Assembly: GCA_032821775.1 (NCBI GenBank)
Contig: JAVLRN010000010.1
Location: forward strand, 2,480,001-2,544,000
Source of the DNA: Sanguinoderma infundibulare
Taxonomy: Eukaryota; Basidiomycota; Agaricomycetes; Polyporales; Polyporaceae
Length of the DNA: 64,000 bases
Direction of reading: 5' to 3'
Shown: one piece after another, positions 22,729 through 34,684 of the stretch
How positions within the stretch are numbered: position 1 is the stretch's first letter
Layout of the letters: each line of letters starts with the position of its first letter
Program-made: the position numbers and the translations under genes
The notes under the pieces: model-generated
The model's input: the letters and a program-made list of their open reading frames with translations, nothing else
Database searches by the model: none
What the model was told of the DNA's origin: nothing

Positions 22729-23376
22729 TCAACGGCCTCCGTAAGGCGGAGGAAGGTTTTTTGACATCCGCTCCCGCCCCCCAATCTCCAATATCGCTTC
22801 CGGTGGGGGTCCGCCCGCGAGGCGTATCCCGCCGTCCGATGCTACCCGCGGGCTACGCCCCTGACGAGACGTGTTGGGCGTGCGGCTTCGCGTGCGAGAG
22901 GTAGAGGATGTGGCAGGGCTACCGCTGGAGGGCGCGGCTTGCGCTTGCGGTCGAGGGCGCACCGCGCGGGCCAGGAAGGGTGTGATCGAGAGCGCGGGTC
23001 TGACGGCCGAGGCCAGTGGGCTCTTCCTCTTCTCTTTCTGCGGGAGGGGAGGGAGAGGTCTGCGTCGCCATCGTTCAGACGGGCTTCCGGACTCCTGCTC
23101 GTGCTGGGGATCTAGTGTTCCGGACACGCTCAGGATCGTGCCTTTTGTGGCCATGAGCGACAGCGAGTCGCTTCGCAGCGTCACGAAGGAAATCGGGGAC
23201 AGTCGAGGTTGCGCGATGACCGAGTCGGTGAGCCTGCCCATGCCTGCCCTGTTGGAGGAGCGCGATTTGGCGGGCAGCGGTGAAGAGAGGCGCGGATTCG
23301 AGGATGGGCGCAGTTCTGGATCGTGAATTGCACGTTTGACGGGCCCTGGGAGCGTCAAGTGGACCAGGCTTTGGTG
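22729..23376 (-). pseudogene. Orphan cytoplasmic tail of the PPxY family, next to the HET gene
   Basis: An open minus-strand frame from a TAG near 23377 to the stop at 22729 encodes a basic, Pro/Ser-rich, disordered tail. It contains RRRPLPPLPQKEKR, then SDGGIRLAGGPPPEAI, and ends NLPPPYGGR. No ATG starts it, and no TM or stalk precedes it. The next sequence upstream, after a 15-base gap, is the end of the HET-domain gene. It is therefore a tail exon without a gene, either displaced by recombination or left when the HET gene inserted. Confidence 0.7.
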
Positions 23377-23391
23377 GAATCCGTACAGGGG

Positions 23392-26145
23392 CTATTCAAT
23401 CTTGAGTTTGGGTTGAGAGGGACGTCTCTCGGGGGAAATGGCAATGCGCAAATCATACTCCGACTGTAACGCAAAGTCCAAACCCAAGCATAACGTTAGC
23501 GGATCTCCGGATGGAGTGGTGAGCGCAACCTCCTCCTCGCCGAGGCGCCAGGACCATCCGCTGAGATTCGAATCCCTCCACGCCACTGCATAAGGACCAT
23601 CTTGATAACCCTCCAAGCCTCCGCTAGCCTCCAAGCTGACCCATGCCCAAACTGCCAACTCTTGCATGACCCGGCCCCCCCTGAGTTCGTGGAAGTATCG
23701 GACGAAGATGGTGAAGTCGGCGTGAGCAATGGAGAGGGAATGAGTATCACGGCCATTTGCGTCTAACCCTCCGAGTCCGAGATCGCTAGCAATATAACCT
23801 TGAGCAAGCAACGCACATTGAACGGACCCTAGCAAGGTGAAGTTGATGCTCGTGTGAAATGAGCGAAGACGATGACGATGGGGCTGGGTGTCCTCGGACT
23901 GGAGTGGGCCACTGGGGCTCTCGAAAATCTCCACGCCGAGGCCATAACGATCGTTGGCTTCAAGATCGAACCAGAGCCGGAGCGTTACTGCGTCTCCGGT
24001 TGCTGTGACCAGTACCACTTGTCTGGGGGTCAGATTCGAAGACTCCCTCGGAACGCGCCAGACATCGGGGGAAGCATATGGTGCGACATCCGGCCGTGGC
24101 ACCTCCTGGATCTTGGAGGCATGCGGGGGCGGGACCCAGATGCGGGCTTTGACCGCGAGCCACGGAGTGTTATCTTCATCTACGAATGTCATGTGTCGAA
24201 ATTCGATGTGGATCGTTAGTGACTGGTTGGACAGCGTGACAGAAAGGGAATCAGGGTGATCTTGTTGAACAGTGGGTCCTCTCACAGTGTATCCGCGTGC
24301 TTCCATAGCAGCCTTGGCCCAATGCAGGAATGTCAGGGTGACAGGGCGATAAGAGCTCCTCGTCCAACGTGTAGTAGTGGTTCGTGCCAGGTGGGGAAGA
24401 TAGACGGTCCGGGTCCGAAGTTCTGCGTGGTGAGCCGGGAGATCGCTCAGGGAGACGGCGAAGACATCGACTCGATCACGATCGTCCTTGCTTCCCCAAA
24501 GATCAATATGCGCGGGGTGAATGAAGTCCAAACCAGACGTGTCGGAAGGGACTACATTGCAGAGTCTGCCGAAAACTCGTCCTCGATGCCCGTCGTACGT
24601 ACACTCTAGGATGAGGAGGCACCATTCGCCTTTGTCCTCTGTTCGTATGCGGATGAGTAGAGATATTGCGAGGGGTAAGAGGCGGACTTGTGTGCGGATG
24701 CCATGTGGGGTAAACGTGTATTCAATGGCTGGGAGCTGCAGAGATTGGATGGTCGCACTGGATGCGGGAATGATTGGGGATGTCACCGTTTTGCGGATGC
24801 GTGCGAATCCGCTAGGAGACGAGGCGAGAAGCGAATCCTGTGAACGCTGGAGATGGACACTTCGCGCTTTCCGGAACATCAGGCTCGCGGGGGACTCGAA
24901 GGTCAGATGCCCCCCTAGAAAGATGCTCTGGTCAGGGATACGCCTCAGAATCTCCTCCTGCAGCCTTCTGAACGCCTGCTCTCCTTCTCCGTAGAGCGTA
25001 TACATCGTAATCCCGAAGATACCCAGCAGCGAATACGCGCGGTCCTCGATCCGTGTCGTCTGGCGATGGGCAGCCCACAGCATCCGCTCCGCAACGCTAA
25101 CCTCATCGACGGACTTCTCGTGGGTCAAGATGTCGCGATCAATGTGTGTGATCTGGCCAATGACACCGGCCAATCCATCCTTGGTCTGCAGGGGCATCCA
25201 ATCCTGCGAGAAGAAAATGACGCATCGTGGCGCGACAAGTTCTTGCAACGTCCACCCTCGAGTAAACCATCGGCTCTTCCGAAACTTGGAGTCGCGGGCC
25301 TCCGGTTTGTCATGCGACGGCACGTCCGCGAGGAAAGCATAGCAGACCTGAGCGCCGCGATACCAGTCGTACATCGAGTTGATCGCCTCCGACAGCTCCG
25401 AGCTGCTCGTCTTGTCGATGCAGGAGGAGTCTGCCCAAAGGTAGCGGTAGCCGTCGCGGCGTGCCATCTCGCATGCCTTCCGGATCTTCTCCGAGAGCCC
25501 GGAGTCCTCATCCCAGATGGAGAGGACACGGCGGCCTACCAGAGCGACGCAGGCGCGTGGAACATCCTGGGCGTCGCGATCGGAGGTCTGCGAGGGCTGT
25601 GGAGGATCGCGAGAAGGAAGAGTGGTGTCGTGGTGCGGGGGGGCTAGAAAGATGAGGGAATGGGACGCCATGGTCTTGGTGGATCGTCGGCCACAGCTCT
25701 GGAAGCCCAAGTACGAGGGCTAGCGAGATACGCGCCAATAGAAAGATGAACGTGCACAACGACGATCGAAATACGACGGATATCCAGGATGGGGGAGAAT
25801 CCTCCGTCAGTACGGGCCGAAGTGGCTCTAGCTCCGTTGTCGTGCTGTGGGTCGAAAGAGTTTCGCTGGGAGCTTCTGCAACGAGATCAGGGTCTGGTCA
25901 CGACGTGGGTCAAAGCGAAGCTCACCGCCTGACGGAGATTGCAACGGTTCGTCGATTGGGGGGGCCGTGGAGGCAGCAGGAGCAGAGACACGAGGAAGAT
26001 GGCGGCATGCCTCTTGAATCTTTCTCACCTCTTGGTATATCTGCTCATTGCTCCCCCAGGTGTGTGATAGAATGGCGTACGGGGGTGCTGTGGCGAAATC
26101 GGGGAACTCTTCGAATTCCCCTGTTTCTGTGTTGATTAACCTCAT
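23392..26145 (-). CDS. HET (heterokaryon incompatibility) domain protein
   Basis: ATG at 26145 (MRLINTETGEFEEF). Exon 1 runs to about 25935 (probable GTGAGC donor after PLQSPSG); the main exon begins about 25580-25600 and ends at 23392. The acceptor is not settled. HET motifs appear in order: PPYAILSHTWG, then EKIRKACEMARRDGYRYLWADSSCID with KTSSSELSEAINSMY.WY, CYAFLADV, SRWFTRGWTLQELVAPR, and AYSLLGIFGITMYTLYGEGE. After about residue 330 a long beta-rich region without recognised repeats follows; no NACHT or WD40 is present. HET proteins trigger cell death on non-self encounter in filamentous fungi; in basidiomycetes the role is mostly untested. The frame is intact over about 2.2 kb. Confidence 0.85.
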
Positions 26146-26466
26146 CGACACCAATGACTGACGAGGATGGGAGAAGGTCAATTCAACACTCGATGACGCA
26201 CAATGTTGGATGAATACGTACCTTTCGAGGGCGAAGAGTAGTGGGGTCTGTGCTGGCAGGGATGAAGGAGCCTCCAACGTACTTGGATTCTCGAACACGA
26301 CGAGGACGTATCAGGGAAGCCTTGTCTCGAGGTGTCCGCGTGTAATCCCTCACCTGAGCGTCAGTGGACTGGGCAGTGCAAACCTAAGACAGGGTGGACG
26401 CTGAACGAATTGGCAATTATTTGCTGAACGGCTATTTCAAGTTAATCATGCTGAACGGTATGGGGA

Positions 26467-26780
26467 TTATATCTGAAGCTGGATAACGAAGGTCCCCGAA
26501 GCGGTCGAGTTGGGGATTGCGTCTATGATCAGGAGGAAGAGCTCCGTGCGGGCGGGGATGTCTACCTTGGTCCAGGGTGACAAGGAATAGCCAGATATGC
26601 CGCAAGACGCTCGAAGCGGTGTTGTCCTAAGGGGAATGAGTTGCAGGTCATACCTCCAGACCAGTTGAAGGTGAAGTTTGTGTCGTACTGTGGAGGCGGA
26701 TCTGGAGTGGCGATCGCCAAAGGACCACCTTGGCAGATAACACCGGAAAGAAAGCTGAGAGAGATTATGAGAAGAGACAA
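26467..26780 (-). pseudogene. Ectodomain relic of the membrane family
   Basis: From the ATG at 26780 the frame has a signal peptide (MSLLIISLSFLSGVICQG) and PDPPPQYDTNFTFNWSGG, the start of the family ectodomain. The second half of the domain (TKVDIPARTELFLLIIDAIPN) continues in another frame to a stop at 26467. About 40 residues between the halves are missing, and no stalk, TM or tail follows. It is a deleted, frameshifted head. Confidence 0.7.
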
Positions 26781-27471
26781 CAGCTACGTCGAGGTGCGTC
26801 CATTCACAGGATGAAATTGTCAGTGCATAATTGTGTTGAATGAGGGGATTGCGTGGAGTACTAGTAGCGCACACTTATCAACACGACGGGAGGTGGTGGG
26901 GTCAAGCGTTACGGAAATAGTCTTACTGGGGCACAGTGTTCCCGCGGCAGGTTTTGGCGTGCTCTTCATGTCGTGGATGGTTCAGCGTCCCAGGGACCTT
27001 TCCACCATTTCAGTGAAGAGTTCAAAAGATACGGGGCCAGTGGCTGTAACACTTACGCGGGTGCACGAGAAAGAGAGGCTTCCCCTGCGTTGTGCTAGAC
27101 TGTATAAGACAACTCGACCAGAACCATGTCATCCACCAGTGCATGATACACCGCTCGGGGCCTTGTCGCAAGGCAATACATAAGTGGACCGGGTCGACAT
27201 GGTAATATCATCGCTTTAACAGAGGAAGGACGGGACGACGATTTTTGACGTTTTGGCAGAGACGTTCAACATTGTTATGACCCCGCGCTTTAGGTAACAC
27301 TTGCAGACAGTTACTAACCGATATCCGTCACGAACCCCTCGGCCGGCCCATCGTCCATGCCATCAAGACTCAATCCCCCGGTCGCTATGCTTCTCCTCGG
27401 AGGGCAAGGGATAATCCACTGCGTGATTGGGAATGTATGATCTCAACCCTGTATCCCCTCCTCCCGTCTGT
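26781..27471. other. Intergenic
   Basis: No gene recognised. It includes the 3' flank of copy H. Confidence 0.3.
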
Positions 27472-28754
27472 TCAGGCGACAATCGCCGTCGTCACAGGCA
27501 ACAAAGACAAACGCCGTGCGAGCGGCGAAGGCGTCTTCTCGCGCACGAACATCTCCGGGTTCCAAGCGGCTATCGACTTTTGCGAATCGAGCTCGGACTC
27601 CAGATGAGAATCGCCGCCGTCCGAGTCGCTGCGCAGCGATTCTTCCGTGCCAAGGTCCGAGTCCAACGAGCGCCGTCAGCTTCAGCTCGCAGACGGTATA
27701 AACGAGAGAGGGCAGCGTACCTTGGTAGCTGGTCGTTTCGGGACGCCATCCTGGGCTCGCTGGATACGAGGAATCTTGGGCGACAGTCCGCGCCCTGACC
27801 CTTCGCCTCCTCCTGCGGAGAAGGAATAGCGCGAGGACGAAGAGGGCGAGGGCCGCCAGTGAGCCGACCACGGCACCGGCCCCGATTGCGCCAAAATCAG
27901 GTGAGCGTGCGGGCGAGCCGTGATCTGCGGAAGGCGTTGAAGTCGTCTGGGAATTGGAGACGACGACAGCGGATAGTGATGAACGTGAAGCGGAGGACGG
28001 AGAGGTCGATGCCCGATTGTCGGTGGACGTTGTCGAGCCCGATTGGGAGTTTGTTACGGTTGCGATAGTGGCACGGGATATAGGTGAACTGGTGACCGAT
28101 GAGGAACTAGATGTTGATGTTGTGTTGACAGACGTCGATGCCGGAACGGAAGTTGAAGTGGGGGTACTGCCATTTGAATCCGACGAAATTGTAGACGTAG
28201 TGGCAATCGTTGTTGGCGAGTTTCCTACAGGCGAGGTTGTTGATGGATTCGTTGTCGCAAGGGGATCGGTCTAAGAGATTGTGACGAGACCGGTGTTGTA
28301 TTAGTGAAAGGCATTGACGTAACTGCGAGTGCTGGCAAGACTTCGCCCCGTTGGACGGTACAACACGACACGGAAGACACACCTGAGTGAGGCAGCTTGA
28401 ATCACCGCCTTGGACTATCACGCTCGTCAAGGTCTTGTGTGATGACCCGTTGAGGTCGAATTCTTGAAGGATGAGTGTAGTCCCATCGGTAACATTGACC
28501 ATCCACGGATCCGGATGTGCAGGATCATCCACAATAAACAGTGCGGTCGAGGGGTCCACCGCGTCGAAGACAGCGAATCGGATAGGTTGTTGTCGAAATG
28601 AGAATGAGAGCTCACGACATTCCTGGGGATGATTTGGATTTAAGAAGTTTTCTTGAGCGCGTGCGGAAATAGGAAAGTCCGATAGGACGAAAATCGCTGC
28701 AAAGGCGTTCCATGCAGCGACCTTGGGTGCAGTCACTCTTCGCCGGAACTTCAT
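27472..28754 (-). CDS. Type I membrane protein copy H, ectodomain and TM as in L, different tail
   Basis: Exons 28754-28383, 28270-27721 and 27641-27472 (donors GTGTGT and GTACGC) give 363 residues. Signal peptide 1-34 (APKVAAWNAF...FPISARAQ), ectodomain to about 124 (PQECRELSFSF...SSCLTQ), a long Thr/Ser stalk, then the TM (GAVVGSLAALALFVLALFLL) followed by RRRRRRVRARTV. Up to YPASPGWRPET the protein is almost the same as copy L. The tail is 56 residues (ESLRSDSDGGDSHLESELDS...) and has neither DGGVRLAGG nor PPxY. Either the tail was exchanged or the gene was truncated by the inverted duplication that made H and L. The frame is open throughout, so it may be expressed. Confidence 0.75.
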
Positions 28755-29532
28755 CGAGGTAGTACTTCTTGGACCGCAGAGCTGGAGCTATTGACAAAGG
28801 TAAATTATGAATAGACACAGCCTACACGTGCCGAAAAACGCGCCGACTCACAACGCTAAGTGCAGCTTGCAAGAACTGCCTTTAGTAGTACCAGAACCAG
28901 TCACAGGGCTCAGGCTGAATGAGCGTGAAAGGTAATGGGAGACGTCTCTCGCAGAGGTAAAGAGCGTATGAAAAGGAGAGCCCGTCGTAACTCTTTGACG
29001 GAAACGCACTCACCTCTGCCCAGTTCGAGAGAGAGAGACCAGTTGAGCGCAGTCCCGTATGGGAGGCTCAGCCTGCAGATTTATGGTGTCCGTCCGACGT
29101 GCGACCTGTCATCTCGCTGATACAACAAGAGATGCGCCTGCACGGAACGTCATCCCAATCCCTTTACCGTACGTCGTGCGTCCGATTTTAGATCCTAGGA
29201 CCCGGATATTAGAACGGCCATCGTCCGAGAGTCGGGGTCGAGGGTCGACGCACCTCCACCAACAGCAACTACAACTCCAATTTAGAGCTTCCGGTGCGTC
29301 GATGAGGCAGCCTGGACAACAGATGCAGATGTGATCTGACAGTTGAACAAATCGCGGTGGGTGTTGAGTGGGCGGCAGGTGTTCGTCCCAGGGCGGTGCA
29401 GATGCGAACGTTCGCGCGACGTTGACCTCGTGAGGATGATAAGGTCGACGTCGCGACATCCGAAGCACAGTCTGCGTCGCGCGCCAACCAATCAACATCC
29501 AGATATGAAGAGTGGATTAGAGATGAGGTATA
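28755..29532. repeat. Arm of inverted segmental duplication (with 51930-52713)
   Basis: This flank of copy H matches 51930-52713 in the opposite orientation. In-frame reading of both copies gives closely similar translations (for example HPPRFVQLSD and FRA(G/D)ASLVVSAR) over some 130 codons. I treat the open frame as incidental because both copies also contain it antisense to the gene promoter region. The boundary is near 29545, at GATATGAAGAGTGGATTAGAGATG. Confidence 0.65.
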
Positions 29533-30831
29533 CTATTCATAAACGCGAAAGGGTTGAACAAGCGCACATGGTCTTCTACCCCCGTCCTCCATCACAGGAC
29601 TCGCGCTTTGGCTCTGGCGCGCACCGGCGACAGACGCAGACGCAGCGAGCAACCGCACGCGAAACGGGTTCGTCGACGCCCTCGCGAGCCCCGCCCCGAG
29701 GCCGCGTCCACGTCCGCGTCCCACACGCGCATGCGCACGTGCACGTTGGACCTCAGACATCACCAGGAGTCCGGGCGGCGGCGGCGGCGACATGGCTCGC
29801 GCCATCGCGACCGAGTAGTCCGTCTCCGCGAGCACGAGCAGTTCCGTGTTCTTCGCGCTCTGCTGGCGCGAGGTGACGCCGGCAGGCGCGGGATGCTCCA
29901 CCGGTACCTCCACGAGCGTCTCTGGAGTCCGAGAGTCGTGCCTCGCTGCCTCCGAGTCCAAGTCCTCCTCCCAGGTGCGCGACACCATCGGCATCGGTGT
30001 GGGTATCTGGAATGGGGGACAGGCGAGGACTGGGAGTGCATGCCGAGAAGTCGCCGCCTCATCGTTCACGACGCCGGTGGGGTGGTACCCGGACGCGGCC
30101 CGGAGCGAGTCCGCCAGCGTGTCCAGTTGGCTGCGCGCATCTGTTCGAGGAAAGGCGGCACGGAAGCGCGTGCACCCCGGCCCCAGCGTCAGGAAATGCC
30201 GTCGGTACAGGTACGGGTGCAGGTACACAGACGTACACACACACACGCATGGAGGAGGTGAAGGTGGGGGCGGAGGCGGAGAGGCGGAAGCGGAGGAGGT
30301 TCGGGGGGATATCATGTCACTAGCCAAGCGGACGCACCTTCGTGACTGTGCGCGCCGAGAGGACGCCGGTCCAACCCGCCACTGGATGATCCTGTTGTCG
30401 TCTGGTGCGCCCGGGCTGGGGCTGCTAGCGCTCGCCCCCGCCGCCGTCGAACGAGCATATAGACGACGAGCGCGGCGAGCGCGGCGAGCCACGCGACGGA
30501 GGGGAGGGCGGAAGGGAACTAGTCATCGTCGCGCTGGAAGATGGTGAACACGTGGGAGGTCCGGACGGCGAGAGAGCTGAGGAATATGACGAAGGCGACT
30601 CGCTGCCGGAAGATCTGTATCCCATTCTAATGAGTGATCATTTGCGGGGCCGAGCTCTCGCGTATCCGGGCCAATATTCTCGGCAATGATCACATAGAAG
30701 GGAGGAGTCCCACCCGTCCAGGAGAACGTGAAGGGTTCGCATTGAGTCGGAGCCGGGCTGACGGGCGCGAGTGTGATCTCGGCTACGATAACGGAGAGGA
30801 AGACAGTGAAAGCTAGGATGAGCGACATCAT
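29533..30831 (-). pseudogene. Membrane protein copy I: head, TM and tail, stalk lost
   Basis: Head from ATG 30831 (or 30828): signal peptide (MSLILAFTVFLSVIVAE), PTQCEPFTFSWTGGTPPFYV, as in J and M. After SLEWDTD the frame breaks (AAGTCGCCTTCG region, about 30590) and the Ser/Thr stalk is absent. A TM (VAWLAALAALVVYMLVRRRR) follows in another frame to a GTGCGT donor at 30337. An acceptor at 30141 opens a 202-residue tail (30140-29533) rich in Pro, with SPPPPPG but no PPxY, ending FRVYE. Head and tail look sound, but the join between them does not, so it is probably dead. If a cryptic intron restores the frame it would be a stalkless receptor. Confidence 0.6.
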
Positions 30832-32030
30832 CTTGTGGAGAGCCAGTGCCTGTGGGGGGCGAGACGAGACGACGCGTGCCCGGGCTGGGCATAAACGGTG
30901 GACGGATCGACTCGTTGAGACGCTTCCGAACGTCGACGTCTGGAAGGCGAAGTCATCAGTCGCTCTGAAATGCTAGACTAGGCCACATTGCACGCCTCGC
31001 TCACCGGCCGGTGCGGGACCGCAAAACGACGCAGGACCGCAGAAAGCCCCCGTTGAGAGAGAGTCGCGCTTGGGGGACGGAAGCAAGTTGGCAGCCTTCC
31101 ACGCTACTGAGTATTCAGGGTAGTGAGGAGACACCGCCTTTGCAGAAGGCGGCTGCCTGACCGCAACAGCGTTGGCTGTTGCCGCTGCATTGTGGCTCGT
31201 GAGAGCTGGTGAGTGCATCATATCGTGGTCCTTCGATCGGAACGAACTTCTTCCCTCTGATATTCGCATAGGGAAGCAGAATGGAGACGAACAATGCATC
31301 CATGAACGTTGAAAGAGAGTCCATAACTGGACGTTGTATGGCAACTCAGCGGATTAGTGGTAAATCGAACAGGTTGAACTCACGACGCACACCGTGTGCA
31401 TCCGACGAGACCTGACCGCCGCTCTGATATCCGGCATCTAACTTCCATGCCGTCTGTGCCCGTTTGCGGTGAGATGGACCGGAAGGTGGATAGATGGAGC
31501 GGATGAGCCGATGGACGGTCGTCATGGTAAGTGGCAGAGAACGCGCCGCAGACGCGCAACCCCAATATGGCCAATGCCGGCGCCAAGCTACATCAGCACA
31601 CTTGCCAATGACATCACGGCGAAAACATCCCTTACATCTTCAAGTTCCTCCGATGACCAGCACGAGTCCAACTCCCGCAGTTCAAGATTGTGGGTATGTA
31701 TATCCCGTTCTACAATTCACGCTGCGTGCCGCGAAATTGACCCTGAGACGCAGCTGGCCTGCAACATTGACTCACTACCTAATACCATCGCCATCCCAAT
31801 ACCCATTCAACTTTGGCAATCGTATCAAAAAACCACGCCATCAAGCAGTAGCATTATTGTTCTCAGTATTGTTCTTCAACGTCGACAGCGAGACAACAAT
31901 ACTAAAACGAGCGTATGGTGCTGATCAGAGGAAGAGAACGACAAGCAGTAGTAAACGGTCAGCATCCAACTCATTGACTTCCATTTCCATTTCCAAAACA
32001 AAAAACTCACCGCTGCAGCAGCCACCGCGC
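30832..32030. repeat. Upstream flank of copy I, duplicated upstream of J; 3' flank of J
   Basis: About 30960-31600 resembles 33690-34300 upstream of copy J: GGTAAATCGAACAGG, TAACTTCCATGCCGTCTG, GAGATGGACCGGA(A/T)G(G/T)TGGATAGAT. I and J are thus tandem copies including their promoters. About 31620-32030 holds no recognised gene. Confidence 0.55.
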
Positions 32031-33602
32031 TCAGGACCCACACACCTCGCTATACGGCGGCGGCGCAGTCGACAGCACTTCGCTGCTCGTGCCGTCCTCG
32101 GAGCCGAGCGCGAAGTTCTCCCCATACCCGGCCGCCCGGGCTGACCTTTGAATCTGTCTAGGATCGATCGCTGCTAGTGGTCCTCCAGCGTGTGTTTGTA
32201 TCGGTTGTTGCCAGAGCCTGATCCGGCTTTCGGCCACCACTCTGGCGCTCTGAGGCGGTATCTGGAAGAGCAGTCAGTTCGTAAAAGCCTCGAGAAATGC
32301 ATTCATCCCAACCTTTTCCCTGACATCCGAACTCCACATCGCATGCACTGGATGTGTCCCGTCTACTGTCATGCCATGGATGGTAACGTTTAGGATCAAC
32401 TCGGCGACAAGGACGTGTTAAATTTCTTCTTACCAGCCTCCGAGGGCGCCCCCATTGTCGCCGCGAGAGAACTTCTTGTCGCGGGACGCTGCCGTCCGCC
32501 CTCCCCACTACTGGCAGATGGAATCGAGCCAGACCGCGGAGCCTCTACCCAAGTCGGCCGTTTGTTCAAAATTAATAAGACACTGTGCTGACACGGTGAA
32601 GCGCGTTGGAGAAGCTGAACTTTGCGCACCTGTGAATGCCAGTGGTATGTCCAGAGTCGATACTGATACCGGACTCGGAGGAGATTGCAGACGGTCCGAG
32701 CTCCTGCTAGTACTAGGACTCCTACGGCGTTTCCGACACATGATGATGAACGCGAGTGCGGCGAGGGCCGTGGCTGCCACGCAGCCGACGACGATCCCGG
32801 CAATTACACCCTTTGCCAGGCCGTGTCCGCTCCTCGATTCGGATCCCCGGGTCGATGATGCCGGCGTTGCCGCGGGGCCCGTGGCAAGAGAGGATACCAC
32901 GCTTTGTGTGGCGGACTCCAATATAGATGTCAGGCTGCGCAGAGATGTTGTTGCTGTGGAAAGCGTTGGACTACTGTCATCGCTTGTGGCTCCCCCAGAT
33001 GACGTTGAAGGCACAGACGTCCGGTCCGTTTGAGCTGTCGCGGTCTGCGGCGAAGATGATCCTGCCAGTAGGGAGGGTTGAGTCGTCGGGGTTGAGGGTT
33101 GACTTGAAAACGTAGGTGAAGTCGGCGAAGAGAGCACAGGCGGAGGTGTACTACTCGCAACTGGCGAGGAACCCGTGTTTGGGAGGCACGATGAGTCTGG
33201 CCCAGACTGGATGACGAGGTTGGAAGGCCACCGTGCGGCCAGCGTGCCCGGGTCGTTGCTATCAGACAGCCCCGGGGGGAATAGTACAGTACCCGCCGGG
33301 AAGTTAGGGGTCCACGTCAACGAGGTATCGTTTATTGGTCCGATGTCGTGTGCGACCGGGCCGGAATCCTCGAAAATGGCCACATAGAAGGGTGGTGTGC
33401 CCCCCGTCCACGAAAATGTGAAGGGGACGCATTGAGTCGGAGTAGGGCTGATGGGCGCGAGTGTGATATCATCTGCGATAACGGGAAGAACGGTGAAGGC
33501 TAAGATGAGCTCTGCAAAAAGGAGGGGAGACAAAAAGGAAGGGAGAGAGAGGCATCTGTGGATCCAGTGCTCGTGGGCAGCGAGCGGCGTCGATCTAGGC
33601 AT
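32031..33602 (-). CDS. Type I membrane protein copy J with C-terminal PPPY
   Basis: Four exons, 33602-32630, 32544-32434, 32365-32313 and 32261-32031, with introns of 85, 68 and 51 bases, keep one frame for 455 residues. The hydrophobic leader PLLFAELILAFTVLPVIA is preceded by about 28 residues from the first in-frame ATG. In the sister copy M translation starts right at MSLSRLLFAEL, so the J start is uncertain. The ectodomain has CVPFTFSWTGGTPPFYVAIF, then a Ser/Thr/Pro stalk. The TM (GIVVGCVAATALAALAFIIM, about 263-288) is followed by CRKRRR. The tail, on three small exons, ends STAPPPYSEVCGS (PPPY 446-449). ESRIRLWQQP replaces the DGGVRLAGGPP of other copies. It is the best preserved of the I/J/K/M subgroup. 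Confidence 0.85.
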
Positions 33603-34684
33603 AAATGGTGGACTGATCGATGTGATGCGTCGACGAGGTTTCGCGTCAACGTCTGAAATATGAGGTGATAAGTACGCTCTATGCTGGATGTTGCATGCCT
33701 CGCTCACCAGTGGGGGAGGATATCGAAGGTGTCACCGAGGCCGCACGAAGGCCCGGTTGAGAGTCGTGCTTGGTGAGGGCCATGCTCACCCGCTACTGAA
33801 CGTACTCGGGATACAAAGAGAACACCGCATCTGCGAAGGCAGCGCATTGACCGTTGCGATCTAACAACTGGCAGCTGCGACAGATGTCGTGCATGATTCT
33901 CCGATCAGAACGAACTCGCCTCAGATATCTGCATATCGGAGTGGATATAATGGGAACGAAAAACATGATTTCACTTTCAGGGACAGTTAAAGAGAATCCC
34001 TAGCCTCCGTACATTGTTTGGCAACTGAGCAGATTTTTGGTAAATCGAACAGGAACTGAATCACGACGCACCATGCGCTTCCGGCAAGACCCGCTGTCCG
34101 TCGCTGATAATCAAGTTCTAACTTCCATGCCGTCTGCGACCGTTTTGTGGTCCGCCTCGAGATGGACCGGATGTTGGATAGATTGAGCGGATGAGGTGCG
34201 ACAGATGGTCGTCGAGAACCACCGTGGCAGACGCGCGACCCAACACCGGCGCACCTCGTCTCGCGATGACGTAATGGTCAGAAAATCTCTTATACGCCTT
34301 CTTCAATCCCATAACCAGCTCAGACGACTGATCACTGCGCCATTCTTGGGCAATTATTGCGAGTAGAGTATCCCCATTTCTATCTACAATTCATTCACAC
34401 TTATGCCACGAAGTTGACTTTATGACCGTGCAGCTAGCCGCCTGCAAGCGAACATAGCAATGCAGATACCTTGAACGTTCGACTTCTGCCAGCGTATTAG
34501 CTCGTATCAACCAACCACTTCATTGAGTCGCATGACCTTTCTTGGTATCGATCACGTTCTGCGATTTCGGGCAGCGAGACAGCAATACTATAAGACAAAT
34601 TGTGCCAAAAGGGGGGCGGACGGTCAGCCTGCGGCCCGTACATTCCCAGCTCAAACTCACCGCTGCAGTGGCCACCGGTACCAA
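33603..34684. repeat. Upstream flank of J and 3' flank of K
   Basis: Contains the promoter-side repeat shared with I (33690-34300). No gene recognised in the rest. Confidence 0.4.

Noticed and set aside
28940..29500. Open frames conserved between the two inverted-duplication arms
   Set aside because: Conservation follows from the recent duplication of the whole segment; codon pattern and motifs give no support for a gene.
29554..30547. Long plus-strand open frames rich in Arg/Ser/Ala
   Set aside because: Shadows opposite the GC-rich tail of copy I.
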